64,000 nt of DNA, taken from positions 1,302,001 through 1,366,000 of the forward strand of contig NC_010574.1 in NCBI RefSeq assembly GCF_000165395.2, given 5' to 3'. Origin of the DNA: Babesia bovis T2Bo. Taxonomy: Eukaryota > Apicomplexa > Aconoidasida > Piroplasmida > Babesiidae. This document shows, piece after piece, positions 1 through 9,462 of this stretch (position 1 is its first letter; each line of letters opens with the position of its first letter). The notes beneath the pieces are model-generated. The model was not told the origin of the DNA, searched no databases, and was given only the letters and a program-made list of their open reading frames with translations. Made by a program: the position numbers and the translations under genes.

Positions 1-1365
1 GTCAACCATGTGGAGAATTGCAACCTCAGTAGGCTCACCCTCGTCGTGTTCCACCGAAGCTTCGGAGCATACCGAACCACATTTGAAAAGTGTTTCGGCT
101 AATGCACTGAGCTTACCCTTTGCAGCGTAGTCTTTAGCACTGCCAGACTTCGCATCAACCTCACCGTCAGGAGTAAAGCATATTTGATCGACTTTGTGAT
201 CATCTTGGAACAACTTCAACAACTGAACACGCATCTTGTTGGTAGTGATTGTACCAGTCTTATCGGAACATATCACCGTGGTACAACCCAAAGTCTCAAC
301 TGATGGTAACTTGCGCACAATGGCATTACGCTTAGCCATATTCCTGGTACCTAGGGCAAGACTAGTGGTAATAACTGCGGGAAGACCCTCGGGAATAGCA
401 GCCACAGCAAGTGCAATGGCTATCTTGAAATAGTAAATGCAACCCTTGAAAACATTACTGTGGACAGGGTCACTGAAGTGGCGGAAATTGATTGCCCATA
501 CGGCAATGCAGATTAGCGTAATGAACTTGGATAGGGTAGTACCAAAATCATCCAACATACGTTGAAGTGGTGTGCTGCGGTCCTGGTTGTCAGCCTCTAG
601 GACAGCTGCCTGGATGGCACCAATTTCAGTGGACATACCAGTAGCAATAACCACACCAACACATGAACCAGCGGAAACTGTAGTACCACAAAACAACAAG
701 TTTGTCTTCTCCTGAATTTCGCAGCCTGCCATGTCCTTAGGTAATTCCTTAGATAACTTAGCAACGTTGCGGGACTCACCAGTCAGCTGTGACTGCTCAC
801 AACTAAGCGATGTTGATGATATTTCACATACACGCACATCGGCTGGAATCTTGTTACCTGTGCGTAGCTTAATGACATCACCAACTACAATATCCACAGA
901 ATCTACAGTACTCCAACGACCGTTGCGTAAACAGGTGGCTACAGTAGGCTGAAGTTTCTTCAATGCCTCCAAGGCCTGCTCAGCATTCGACTCCTGCCAC
1001 ACACCCACTATAGCGTTAAGTATAAGAATCAATAAGATAACCAAGGGCTCAATGAAATCAGTAATGGCATAGCTTTCAGAAACCTCAGTCAATGTCAATA
1101 TGAAGCTTATTACTGCCGCACCAAGTAATATCTTTACCAGTAAATCATCAAACTGTGATATGAACAATGATAGCAAAGATTCCTTTGAATGCTGAGCTAG
1201 CATGTTAGGGCCATATTGCTTTAGGCGAAGTTCAACGGTCTTGCTGTCCAGACCATGCTGCAATGTTACACCATAGTGCTTCAACACATCGTCCACGGAT
1301 GTTGTATGAGGATTTGCTAAAGCTCCGAGGCGCTCTGCAGGCTCACCCTTCAATGATTTAGACAT
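1..1365 (-). CDS. SERCA-type P-type Ca2+-ATPase, N-terminal part (cut by window edge)
   Basis: Calcium pump of the ER/sarcoplasmic P2A class, which moves cytosolic Ca2+ into the ER using ATP. The frame opens at ATG 1365-1363 and stays open for 455 codons to the left edge, so the C-terminal part is missing. Visible landmarks: actuator-domain TGES at residues 195-198, the M4 calcium-site PEGL at about 325-328 with the conserved stretch that follows, and the phosphorylated aspartate in CSDKTGT (Asp368). Hydrophobic segments around 76-93 and 106-123 fit M1 and M2. No intron is needed. The spacing of TGES, PEGL and DKTGT matches SERCA rather than plasma-membrane or Golgi pumps. The family call is secure; the exact subtype rests on overall resemblance to apicomplexan SERCA. 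Confidence 0.95.
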   Translation of the reverse strand, partial: MSKSLKGEPAERLGALANPHTTSVDDVLKHYGVTLQHGLDSKTVELRLKQYGPNMLAQHSKESLLSLFISQFDDLLVKILLGAAVISFILTLTEVSESYAITDFIEPLVILLILILNAIVGVWQESNAEQALEALKKLQPTVATCLRNGRWSTVDSVDIVVGDVIKLRTGNKIPADVRVCEISSTSLSCEQSQLTGESRNVAKLSKELPKDMAGCEIQEKTNLLFCGTTVSAGSCVGVVIATGMSTEIGAIQAAVLEADNQDRSTPLQRMLDDFGTTLSKFITLICIAVWAINFRHFSDPVHSNVFKGCIYYFKIAIALAVAAIPEGLPAVITTSLALGTRNMAKRNAIVRKLPSVETLGCTTVICSDKTGTITTNKMRVQLLKLFQDDHKVDQICFTPDGEVDAKSGSAKDYAAKGKLSALAETLFKCGSVCSEASVEHDEGEPTEVAILHMVD

Positions 1366-2334
1366 TGTTATCAAATGCGTTCTGTAGAATTTAACATAGA
1401 ACTGTTGTTATAAACTGTGTTTATACACAGGTATGCAGCGATATTTGATAAATACAAAAACAAATCGATCACGTCAGATACCGTTTTTCTCAAATAAAGT
1501 TTACTCCCATCCAACTACGACGCGTCTGTGCGCGTAGAGCGAGCTGCCGATGCTCTACACCTAAATCAAACAGGCAACTGAAAAGCCTGCATATACTATA
1601 GATATATTTACTCAGATTAGAGTGCACCGGGACAATATATCACAATATATAGGCGGGTTTGTGGGTGGTTCAACGTGTGGCGCTGCTGCGCTATAGATTC
1701 TAGCACAAAGTATAAAAAATATATAGTATTTTGTGTATAACTCTACAAATAGAATGCTTGACTGGCTGTTATAGGGCAAGGCATGAAATATCAACACCTC
1801 AGAGTGGGATATACTTAATGGATACACATAAATCAGCTTCTAACACCAATAGCAGTTGTTCACTGTGATTGAATATATTTGTGTACTGATATACATTTAA
1901 TAATCTGGCTTATACAATTAAGCATGCTTTCGAAGCTTCTTTATTGCTAGAGCAGCAATGAGTTGGATTATATCAGATAAATAATGTTAGATATATTATT
2001 GTTACCGGATAGCTGTGTTTAATGGCTCATTGTTATATAGTATATAAATTATTTATGTTTCACGGATATGTGTGTACAGTGGAGATACCATCGTGCTTTG
2101 TTAGCATAGTTGGGAAACTCCTTAGTAGTGATTCGCCTTTATTTTACAACTTCCTAACCATACACCTATACTATTGCTATAATATATGTTTAAATAACAT
2201 TGACTTCATCGCAATTATTACATATATAATCCTACTTGCCTGGCATATCGCATACACATCGCCCTGATGATAGGCATATATGGTGAATAACGCATATTCT
2301 ATAGATACCCTTGCTTTATATGTAGTGTTTGCCG
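1366..2334. other. Divergent intergenic region, no gene seen
   Basis: About 970 AT-rich bases between the Ca2+-ATPase start (minus) and the TRM1 start (plus), so it should hold both promoters. Small open frames occur on both strands (1612-1827 minus, 2022-2267 plus) but have low-complexity, family-less translations. I see no RNA gene. Confidence 0.6.
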
Positions 2335-4121
2335 ATGGAAGAAACAGGCACTGTTACTGAGGGATTAGTTACGGTCAGCAGCCTGTCTGTTGATGGGCAA
2401 CCTCTGTTCTATAACCCTCCGCAAGTCTTCAACCGTGATTTATCGTTAATAGTACTCAAAACGTTTGTGGAATATGAAAAAGATCGAGCTGCTACTTTGG
2501 TATCATCCAATGGCAATTCAGTTGTCAAAGACTTTGTCGGAGTCAACGTTCTGGAGATGCTAGCGGCAACAGGTAAGTATACCTCGTATGGCTCCAGTAA
2601 CTTAGATTGCTAGCTAATAATAGATTAGGTCCTAGCAGATGCATTTTACAAATCACTTACAGGGATACGAAGTATTAGGTACCTCAAGGAACTAGGGGAC
2701 TATGTTAACCATGTCTACATAAATGACTTAGATTACAATTCGGCGAGCGCTATTGCTATCAATTGCAGGAATAATGGCATCAGCGAATCACGTTATCGGG
2801 CAATATGTGCTGACGGTAACCAGTTAGCACAGCTGTTGACACCACCAGCTGATGTACTGCGGCTGATGCTAATGAATGGACATATACAGAAAGTGCCTTG
2901 TGGACATTTACCCAATAAAGATTTTACAGGACATGAGGAGTACAACAACAGAGTTGAACGCTTCCTTGATGTTATCGCAGTCAGTGCCCGAAGTGTGGAT
3001 AGCACTAAATATCGCAATGTAATCGACGTAATTGATGTCGATCCGTATTCAACAGCTACTGTGTTCCTCGATTCGGCAATCCGATGTGTAAAAAGCGGCG
3101 GAATGCTTTTCGTTACATCCACGGATATGCCAACTCTCTGTGGGAATAACCCTCTCGTGTCATTTTACAAGTACGGTGGATCCAGCATCAAGGCTACATT
3201 TTGCCATGAACTATCACTAAGGATTCTACTGTACACCATTGCAACTACAGCTTCCAAGTACCAGCGTGTTATGGAGCCTATGATATCCGTAAGTGCTGAC
3301 TTTTACGTTCGCGTGTTTGTGAGAATTACAAGCAACGCTCTGGAGTGTAAACGCTTAAGTGAGAAATGTGGCATCCTACTACTATGTGCTCAGTGCGCGT
3401 CATTCCGCATTATAAAACTTGGCGAGTTCAGCGCACCTAAACAGCGCCCAGCATCGCTACCTAGCGACGTTACTGGCACCTGCGATGAATGTAACGGCCG
3501 CCTGAAAATAGGCGGTCCTTTGTACATTGGGCCATTACACAACCAGGATTTTGTCAGGGCTGCGCTTAGGAATGCACAAGACGCTAAGGATACGCTACCC
3601 GGAGTTACGCAGAATGCTAAGATCATAGGTACGCTCTCGGCGATATCTGAGGTGGGTCTTGTAAGCCATCTAGCTTGTATAACACTATTTCTCTTTGATT
3701 CACTATAATACAGGAAATTGACGGGGCACCGCTATACTATAACATACCCTATCACTGCCAGCGCTGGAAGCTAACCACCATTAGCCCAGTGGTGTTCAAG
3801 AGTTGCCTTGAGAAACTAGGATACAGGGCATCACACTTCCACAGGGAGCCTCAATCGTTGAAGACGGATGCACCTAATAAAGTGGTAATGGATATTATAC
3901 GTCAGCATGCCATTGACCACAGTAAAACCACTGACCATCCGTTTTTCAAGACTCCCATACAGACTACTGGAATAGATTTGTCAGAACCGGAACAGACGGT
4001 AAAGAAATCTGTAGCGAGGTGGCTACAGAATCCAACGAGTCATTGGGGTCCGAAGAAAATGCATCGCCAAGCAGCATCGTCTAGAGCAATACTGCAAAAA
4101 GAGAACGAACCTATGGAATAA
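2335..4121 (+). CDS. TRM1: tRNA (guanine26-N2)-dimethyltransferase TRM1
   Basis: Methylates G26 of tRNAs using S-adenosylmethionine. Proposed exons are 2335-2572, 2663-3651 and 3714-4121, giving 544 residues. The first in-frame ATG is 2335; a reading frame beginning two codons earlier uses TTG. Joining exon 1 to exon 2 (intron 2573-2662) creates the TRM1 hallmark around TGIRSIRYLKE. Exon 2 carries the DPY motif (DVDPYSTA), the TDMPTLCGNNP stretch, KYGGSS, CHELSLRILL and SADFYVRVFVR, then a Cys-rich zinc-binding part (CAQC, CDEC). The second donor is uncertain: GTGGGT at 3652 gives the conserved ISEE junction, while GTAAGC at 3661 is closer to donor consensus and is also in frame. The tail after residue about 450 is basic and poorly conserved. 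The minus-strand GTPase ends 24 bases downstream. Confidence 0.93.
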
Positions 4122-4145
4122 ATCTTACAGAATATATTACATCAG

Positions 4146-4865
4146 TTATGTACTATGAGTTACAATTTCCCATAGCCCTAATGTACCGTACAGAATCATA
4201 GCCAGGTCACGGACCATCTTAGCTACGTTGCGATTGAATTGGGCCGATACACGGTATATGGGCACGGTATACTTTTGGCTGAATCCCTCAGCGTCCTGCC
4301 ATAAGGGAATGTCATCTTGAACAAGGTCGCACTTGTTGCCAACAAGGCATACTACAGGCTGCGTAGCACCGACGTAGCTGTAGTTTTGTATGATATACTC
4401 AGCTAGTGAAATCGCATATTTGTAACTATCCTCATTGCTAGCGTCGAATACCACAAGAAATGCCATGCGATTCTGCGATACAGGTCTAAAGCGCTCTCCT
4501 TTAGACATCGGTAATAGTGGTTCTTTGAAAATACCAAAGGGAGTATAGTCGTCCATACCACTCTCAAATGTCCAACGAGCTTTTGTCATGTCTATTAAGC
4601 CACGAACGTCGCCATCTGCACAGGTGTCTTCAAGTTCAAAGCAGAATGCATTGATATCCTCAAATTCGTTACCGGATATAGGATGGTCATAAGACAACCT
4701 GAGCAAGAAATAATACAACTCAGGTAATAATGTAGGCTGATACAAACGTGGTAATACATTGTTCATTATAGCATTGATCAAACATGTTTTACCAACGCCA
4801 TGGGCACCTAGAAAGGTTACCCTGAAAAGCGGTATTCCCGTAGCGTCAATTTTCTCTTCAATCAT
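4146..4865 (-). CDS. Ras-like small GTPase, unassigned subfamily
   Basis: A GTP-binding protein of 239 residues if translation starts at ATG 4865; the same frame extends upstream to a TTG at 4919 but has no earlier ATG. Visible motifs: G1 P-loop GAHGVGKT at residues 20-27, a hydrophobic strand with FDASNED where Rab/Ras proteins have VYDI, G4 NKCD, and a weak G5 (RVSAQ). The G3 DxxG motif is not obvious: a roughly 60-residue acidic, aromatic insertion (containing FELEDTCADGD) occupies switch II, so hydrolysis may be atypical. There is no C-terminal Cys for prenylation, unlike a typical Rab. It could belong to a divergent Rab-like or apicomplexan-specific group; I cannot place it further. Confidence 0.75.
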   Translation of the reverse strand: MIEEKIDATGIPLFRVTFLGAHGVGKTCLINAIMNNVLPRLYQPTLLPELYYFLLRLSYDHPISGNEFEDINAFCFELEDTCADGDVRGLIDMTKARWTFESGMDDYTPFGIFKEPLLPMSKGERFRPVSQNRMAFLVVFDASNEDSYKYAISLAEYIIQNYSYVGATQPVVCLVGNKCDLVQDDIPLWQDAEGFSQKYTVPIYRVSAQFNRNVAKMVRDLAMILYGTLGLWEIVTHST

Positions 4866-5401
4866 CGTCCCATTGTAGTGATCTGTAATTACACAAGTCA
4901 GTTCATTGACGCCGTACAACGTCCATATTCAAGAATGTGTAGCACAGAGTTGCAACCTACACATCTGCATCGAATAGTTACATAAAACCCAATCATACAT
5001 TACACATACCTTCTGAAGTCAATACAATTGGACTTCTTTAGAAATGTCTACCTTAATACTGTGTTCCAATACCCGCTAAATTAGGACCCCAAAGAATCTG
5101 AAAAAATTCATAGGGTAACTCAACAGTGTTCAAGTTAATGCTTAATATATTTTTCGCAATGGAATATATGTTATTTCACAATACCTATGTCTATATCCCG
5201 GGTTATATAGCACTTGCTAAAGCATAGACGCGCGTTGTTTCAGGGATTATTGATGGTTAATCTATTTTAGCAGCGAGTGGTATATATCTAGTCATTATCA
5301 GGAACTATCAGTTATCCACTCGATCTTCGCTGAACCAGGACCTTGGATTCTATTTAAACTGCGTATCGCTGGTACATTCAGTGCCTTCATTCTTTTGCAT
5401 C
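4866..5401. other. Divergent intergenic region between GTPase and TAF7
   Basis: About 540 bases between two divergently oriented starts. On the minus strand, positions 4881-4888 have an acceptor-like TTACAG, hinting at a possible extra 5' exon of the GTPase, but I found no frame-consistent upstream exon. No RNA gene seen. Confidence 0.5.
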
Positions 5402-6454
5402 ATGTCGACGGAACAACTAGTAATGTCAGATAACGATGAATCTATCGCAAGCAGTGTTGCGGATACGCAAAGCGATGTCACTAGCGTGGCCTTGAACAAT
5501 ATAAGAATACAACTTAAATTCCAAGAGCACATGCCAGCTACCAGCGCGAAGTCAGATGTATCTGCAACCAGTTTATCTCAGGCAACAGCTAACCCGCCAG
5601 AGGTACAAAGTAAATCTACAAGAGCTCCCGATTTTGAAGATGCCATCAAGGGGAAACTATTAGCACGCCATGGTATATTCGGAGCACATGAAATATATGA
5701 AGACATGCTTTTTAATAAACCTGTAAAGGGTGAACGAGTCAGCTCAAAACGTTTGCAAAACCTAGATGCAAATGCTCCTAGGGATTTTAGTGACCTCGGA
5801 TCAATTGACAAGCACTGCATCATCAGGTTCCCAAATGATGTTGCAGAAACTATACGTAGCAGGTCAGAAGCTGGGGAAGATATGGGTGTTGTTATTGAAC
5901 CTACGGGAAGATATGACTACCGTGAGTTTATGGTGAAGGTACGAGGCGTCCCATTGGAGCTCATTGGGATACTGGTCGAGCTGCCGTGCCATGTAGAGGC
6001 ACATAAAACACTGGACTGTGACCTGCTGTTCAAATCAGCCGACATATCGCAAATAATGATCGTCCAGGAAAGAAAACAGGCAGAGATAACAATTGAAGAG
6101 ATGCGCCAAAGGTTATGGGAGTGGCCGGATGGAATAACACCGCCCACGAAAAACATTAGGAAACGCAGGTTCAGGAACCTGGATGTATATAACAATGAAG
6201 AGATTAAGGAAGCGGAGAGAGAGGCGTTAACATTACTCAATGGCCTTGTTAGGGACAGCTATCACTTTGAAATTAAGAGTGCACAAGAAGTGAAAGAGCT
6301 GCTGGAAAATTTCCGTAAAGGTCTTATTGAAGAACGTATCATAGGACCCGATGAAGATGTAGAAACTTATATCAACGCACTGCAGCAGTATGAAGGAATG
6401 AATGAAGACTCGGAAATTATGTTCAATGGCAAAGGTACTCAAATGAGATTTTGA
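5402..6454 (+). CDS. TAF7: TFIID subunit 7 (TAF7/TAFII55)
   Basis: Subunit of the general transcription factor TFIID, which helps RNA polymerase II initiation in the nucleus. A single exon of 350 residues; the frame also runs upstream to a GTG at 5381, but the first ATG is 5402. The TAFII55 N-terminal domain lies at about residues 130-230: a beta-rich stretch with CIIRFPNDVA, then VELPCHVEAHKT, then FKSADISQIMIV, which match the family's LPciiEs-KT and aDisQmL signatures. N-terminal of this is a Ser/Thr/Asp-rich region; C-terminal is a charged helical region (residues 250-350) as in other TAF7 proteins. Apicomplexans have a reduced TFIID, so presence of TAF7 is informative. Confidence 0.88.
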   Translation: MSTEQLVMSDNDESIASSVADTQSDVTSVALNNIRIQLKFQEHMPATSAKSDVSATSLSQATANPPEVQSKSTRAPDFEDAIKGKLLARHGIFGAHEIYEDMLFNKPVKGERVSSKRLQNLDANAPRDFSDLGSIDKHCIIRFPNDVAETIRSRSEAGEDMGVVIEPTGRYDYREFMVKVRGVPLELIGILVELPCHVEAHKTLDCDLLFKSADISQIMIVQERKQAEITIEEMRQRLWEWPDGITPPTKNIRKRRFRNLDVYNNEEIKEAEREALTLLNGLVRDSYHFEIKSAQEVKELLENFRKGLIEERIIGPDEDVETYINALQQYEGMNEDSEIMFNGKGTQMRF

Positions 6455-6655
6455 TGCCCATTGAATGGCGACACCGCTCAAACACTACGCTGCTACACAA
6501 ATATACAACCAAATGGAAACAACATGACAATGCGATAATATATTACGTGATATTAAAAAGGCGAGTTTCCGCCAGAGTTTGCGATAGTAATGTGAAACGT
6601 CACATTGCGACGACAAAGTGGCAATGCCGTGTATATGTAACCAGCCACTAGTCCA

Positions 6656-7342
6656 CTAACGTTTCTTAGGGACCTTGCACTTTATCGGGTGGTTGGCAAT
6701 ATGACCTCCCTTAAGCGTGTAGGGGTTAGCCTCCACTAACCGGAAAAGACGATACACCACATTACCAACCATCATCTTATTGTAGCCATGAACTGATATA
6801 ATCAGTCCTGTACGATCTACTTCCACCTTTACTTGATTGGCATACATAGTACAAACACGAGTGGCGTCCAAACAATTAGATCCTACCCCAAGTCTGAACA
6901 TCAAGTGCGGAAATGCAGGTTCAAAATAAGCCTTAACACCACGACCATGGAGTAACACCTGACCGGCAAAACCACGAGTACGCTCATATAAACAGTTCTC
7001 TATAGTGCGAGTAGCCGTCAAACGCTTGTCAACATTCGATACTAGGCATATATCTTTACGACCAGGGATCAGCATGTGATAGTAACCAGTATTACTACGC
7101 TGACCTGGGCGGAAAAAATACGATGAACGTAAAGCTCGCACCTCACCTGGCCAACGAGTTACCTGAATGCGTGGATAGAGATTTACTTGAGGTTGCTGAG
7201 CCTCTTCCGGTAAACGAATGAGTCGTGTGTTAGTCTCTGTCTGTTGGATTCCATATATACTGGGTCCATAGCTCCCAGATACACCAAAATGCCTTGTTTG
7301 GCAACGAATCCATGGCGGTACTTTACAGCTACCAGCTAGCAT
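6656..7342 (-). CDS. Mitochondrial-type ribosomal protein uL6 (L6)
   Basis: Large-subunit ribosomal protein uL6, near the sarcin-ricin region and factor-binding site of the ribosome. 228 residues from ATG 7342, no intron. The C-terminal half carries the uL6 pattern: a VKAYFEPAFPHLMFRLGVG strand set, then VHGYNKMMVGNV and the signature NPYTLKGGH, equivalent to the bacterial PEPYKGKG. The N-terminal 90 residues are basic and lack a clear uL6 domain, consistent with a mitochondrial presequence and extension; the fit is to the bacterial/organellar form, not the cytosolic L9e form. An apicoplast location cannot be excluded but there is no signal peptide. Divergent from the next gene with about 160 bases between starts. 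Confidence 0.85.
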   Translation of the reverse strand: MLAGSCKVPPWIRCQTRHFGVSGSYGPSIYGIQQTETNTRLIRLPEEAQQPQVNLYPRIQVTRWPGEVRALRSSYFFRPGQRSNTGYYHMLIPGRKDICLVSNVDKRLTATRTIENCLYERTRGFAGQVLLHGRGVKAYFEPAFPHLMFRLGVGSNCLDATRVCTMYANQVKVEVDRTGLIISVHGYNKMMVGNVVYRLFRLVEANPYTLKGGHIANHPIKCKVPKKR

Positions 7343-7504
7343 TATATCGAAATTATATATAATGGTGCCAAGACACTACGCTTGGAGTGTGTAGCTCCAA
7401 TTAATAGTCACTATAAATTATTCTGAACGTTTATATTAGTTGCTAGCATACATAAAACATGATAGGTCCGAATATATTACACAGACTGACGATGATGTGG
7501 CATC

Positions 7505-9391
7505 ATGGACCGGCACGACCAATCGCCAGAAGCTTGTGGACTAACAGTGTCGAAACCGCTACAAGATGATGACCAGACTTCACCTAATCGCAGAGAACAC
7601 CGTTCTATTTCACGGACGTGCTCATCAGACGTATTGGATAATCTAAGATTTGTCAGCGATGCATCTGAATATACGGACTCATGGGCGGGAAGCACTCCCG
7701 CAAGAACTCCTAGGAGGTTAAGTTTTGGAATAGATTCAGATTCGTTGCTTAATAGTTCAGTAAACAATTCAGAACGTTCTACATCGCATAGTGAAGATAC
7801 TAGTCCAATCAATAGTACAGCTACTAGAGTATCGGAAACTAGAAACTTATTGGACGCGGAGACTGTTATATCGCCCCTTACTAGGATATCGAGACTTACA
7901 AAGGCGCCGAGGGGTTCCAAGGCAAAATGCAAACAGCTGCTGTTGGACGGTGGCGAGACTTGGAAGTCCCTGGAGCCAATAAGGAAACGGGGTACTAAAA
8001 AGGAAACCCGGAGGAAAGATGCTAATGGAGTGACTCTGCCTATAAATTTTAAACCTCCTACTGATAACGCAGTTCCATTCTGGTTATCAGCACCAAAGGA
8101 CGTCAAGGATATCAGCCCTTATGTCAAGAAAATATGCTCGAGAATATCAAACATTGAAAAGCACATGCGCAACTTTGAATCTGAACGTCAGACTCTGTTG
8201 AACGCTTTATACCAGATAAACACTCCACAAAGGCAAACTATGTTTCCGGGGTCGTTCAACGCTGATGAGGAGACAACCGTTACAGTCAATGGAGATCACC
8301 GTATGGATGAGCCTGATTCAAACCCACCAAGCGATGTTGCGCAGAACAGTGTCGAGCCATCAGGCACAGATAGAGCCGATCATGAAGGAACGAGCGACGA
8401 AAAAGTGGTAGCTACTACTCCAGAAAGGAGCTATGGTCCTTTATTGTGCAAACGTAGGGATGATGTAATATCAAGCCAGACTATACTGGTTCCCTCAAGA
8501 GCATCTCCTACAAATGCTGGTGTAATACAAGATACAGATGCATTAAATAAGGATGATCCGCCAACCCGCTCTCATTCATGTCCAATACAGGATTCTGAAG
8601 ATATCAAGGAGCCATCAATAACCGCTACTGGTATCATACACGACTCTGATGGCACCACCGATGTCAATAACCCAGTTGACACAGAGAGTAAACAAAGTGA
8701 AAATATCGCATCATTGAACAACAGTGTAGAAGTCATCGTTATAGATGACGAAGATAGTGTTACCCCAAGGGGTAAGGATCCCGCGAAACAAGACGAAGAG
8801 TTCCACAATTGTGAGCCCACTTCATCAATGGAAACATGCGCGGAGCAATTGACGGTCGACTTTTACGTACATAGCACCCAGTTGGATGAAGATATTGGGA
8901 ACCTGGCATCCATACAACTGGAATCTAACGTTCCTGATTATAACACGGATGTACCAAACCCGTCAACATCAGGTAGCAAGCTACCACTGTGGAGATCATG
9001 TTGGCTGCAAAGTGAAGATTCAAAGGCTGCTAGCCCAGGATATCGCTCTAACAGAAAGCGTAAAGTTCATTCGCCCAAAACAAGAGATGAGCGCAGGGTA
9101 TCAATTGACCATAGTGAACAAAGCCTAGCAGAGAATGCACAACCTGCTACCACCAGAGCCAATGACACGTTAAATATATTCTGGGACATGGATTTCAGAA
9201 ATGCTTCGCAGTCTAACCTTCTCAAGTGGGTACGCTTCTTCGGCGTGAAGGTAGGTACTAGTGTGTAAACTCAGGATTCCTGTATGTGGTGTACAAACGT
9301 CATACATTTACAGACCTCCGGCTCTAGTAATGCACTGGCCATGGAATTGGAAAAGATACGCGCCTACTTGTTAAATTATTGTCCAAAGTGA
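7505..9391 (+). CDS. Low-complexity nuclear protein with SIM-like motif and SAP-like C-terminus (candidate SLX4)
   Basis: Two exons, 7505-9250 and 9314-9391, joined in phase 0 across a 63-base intron, give 607 residues. Most of the protein is Ser/Thr/Asp-rich and probably disordered. A hydrophobic-acidic run VEVIVIDDED near residues 408-417 looks like a SUMO-interacting motif. The last 45 residues form the only clearly folded region: a helix after NASQSNLLK, the turn RFFGVK, then a second helix ending at the stop. Helix-FGV-helix resembles the SAP-like element of SLX4, the scaffold for structure-specific nucleases, and SLX4 also carries SIMs. The SLX1-binding domain that follows SAP in animals is absent. 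Basic NRKRK near 518 may be a nuclear signal. The SLX4 name is a hypothesis. Confidence 0.8.
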
Positions 9392-9462
9392 CCGTAACAT
9401 AACCCTAATGTGTGACTTAGATATATCATATAGACAGCAATGCGACTTTATACAGTGGCACT

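Noticed and set aside
2022..2267. 81-codon plus-strand frame before TRM1
   Set aside because: Hydrophobic, low-complexity translation of AT-rich spacer; no in-frame link to TRM1.
3390..3626. Minus-strand frame inside TRM1 and similar antisense frames across the window
   Set aside because: Shadows of coding exons on the opposite strand with no independent evidence.
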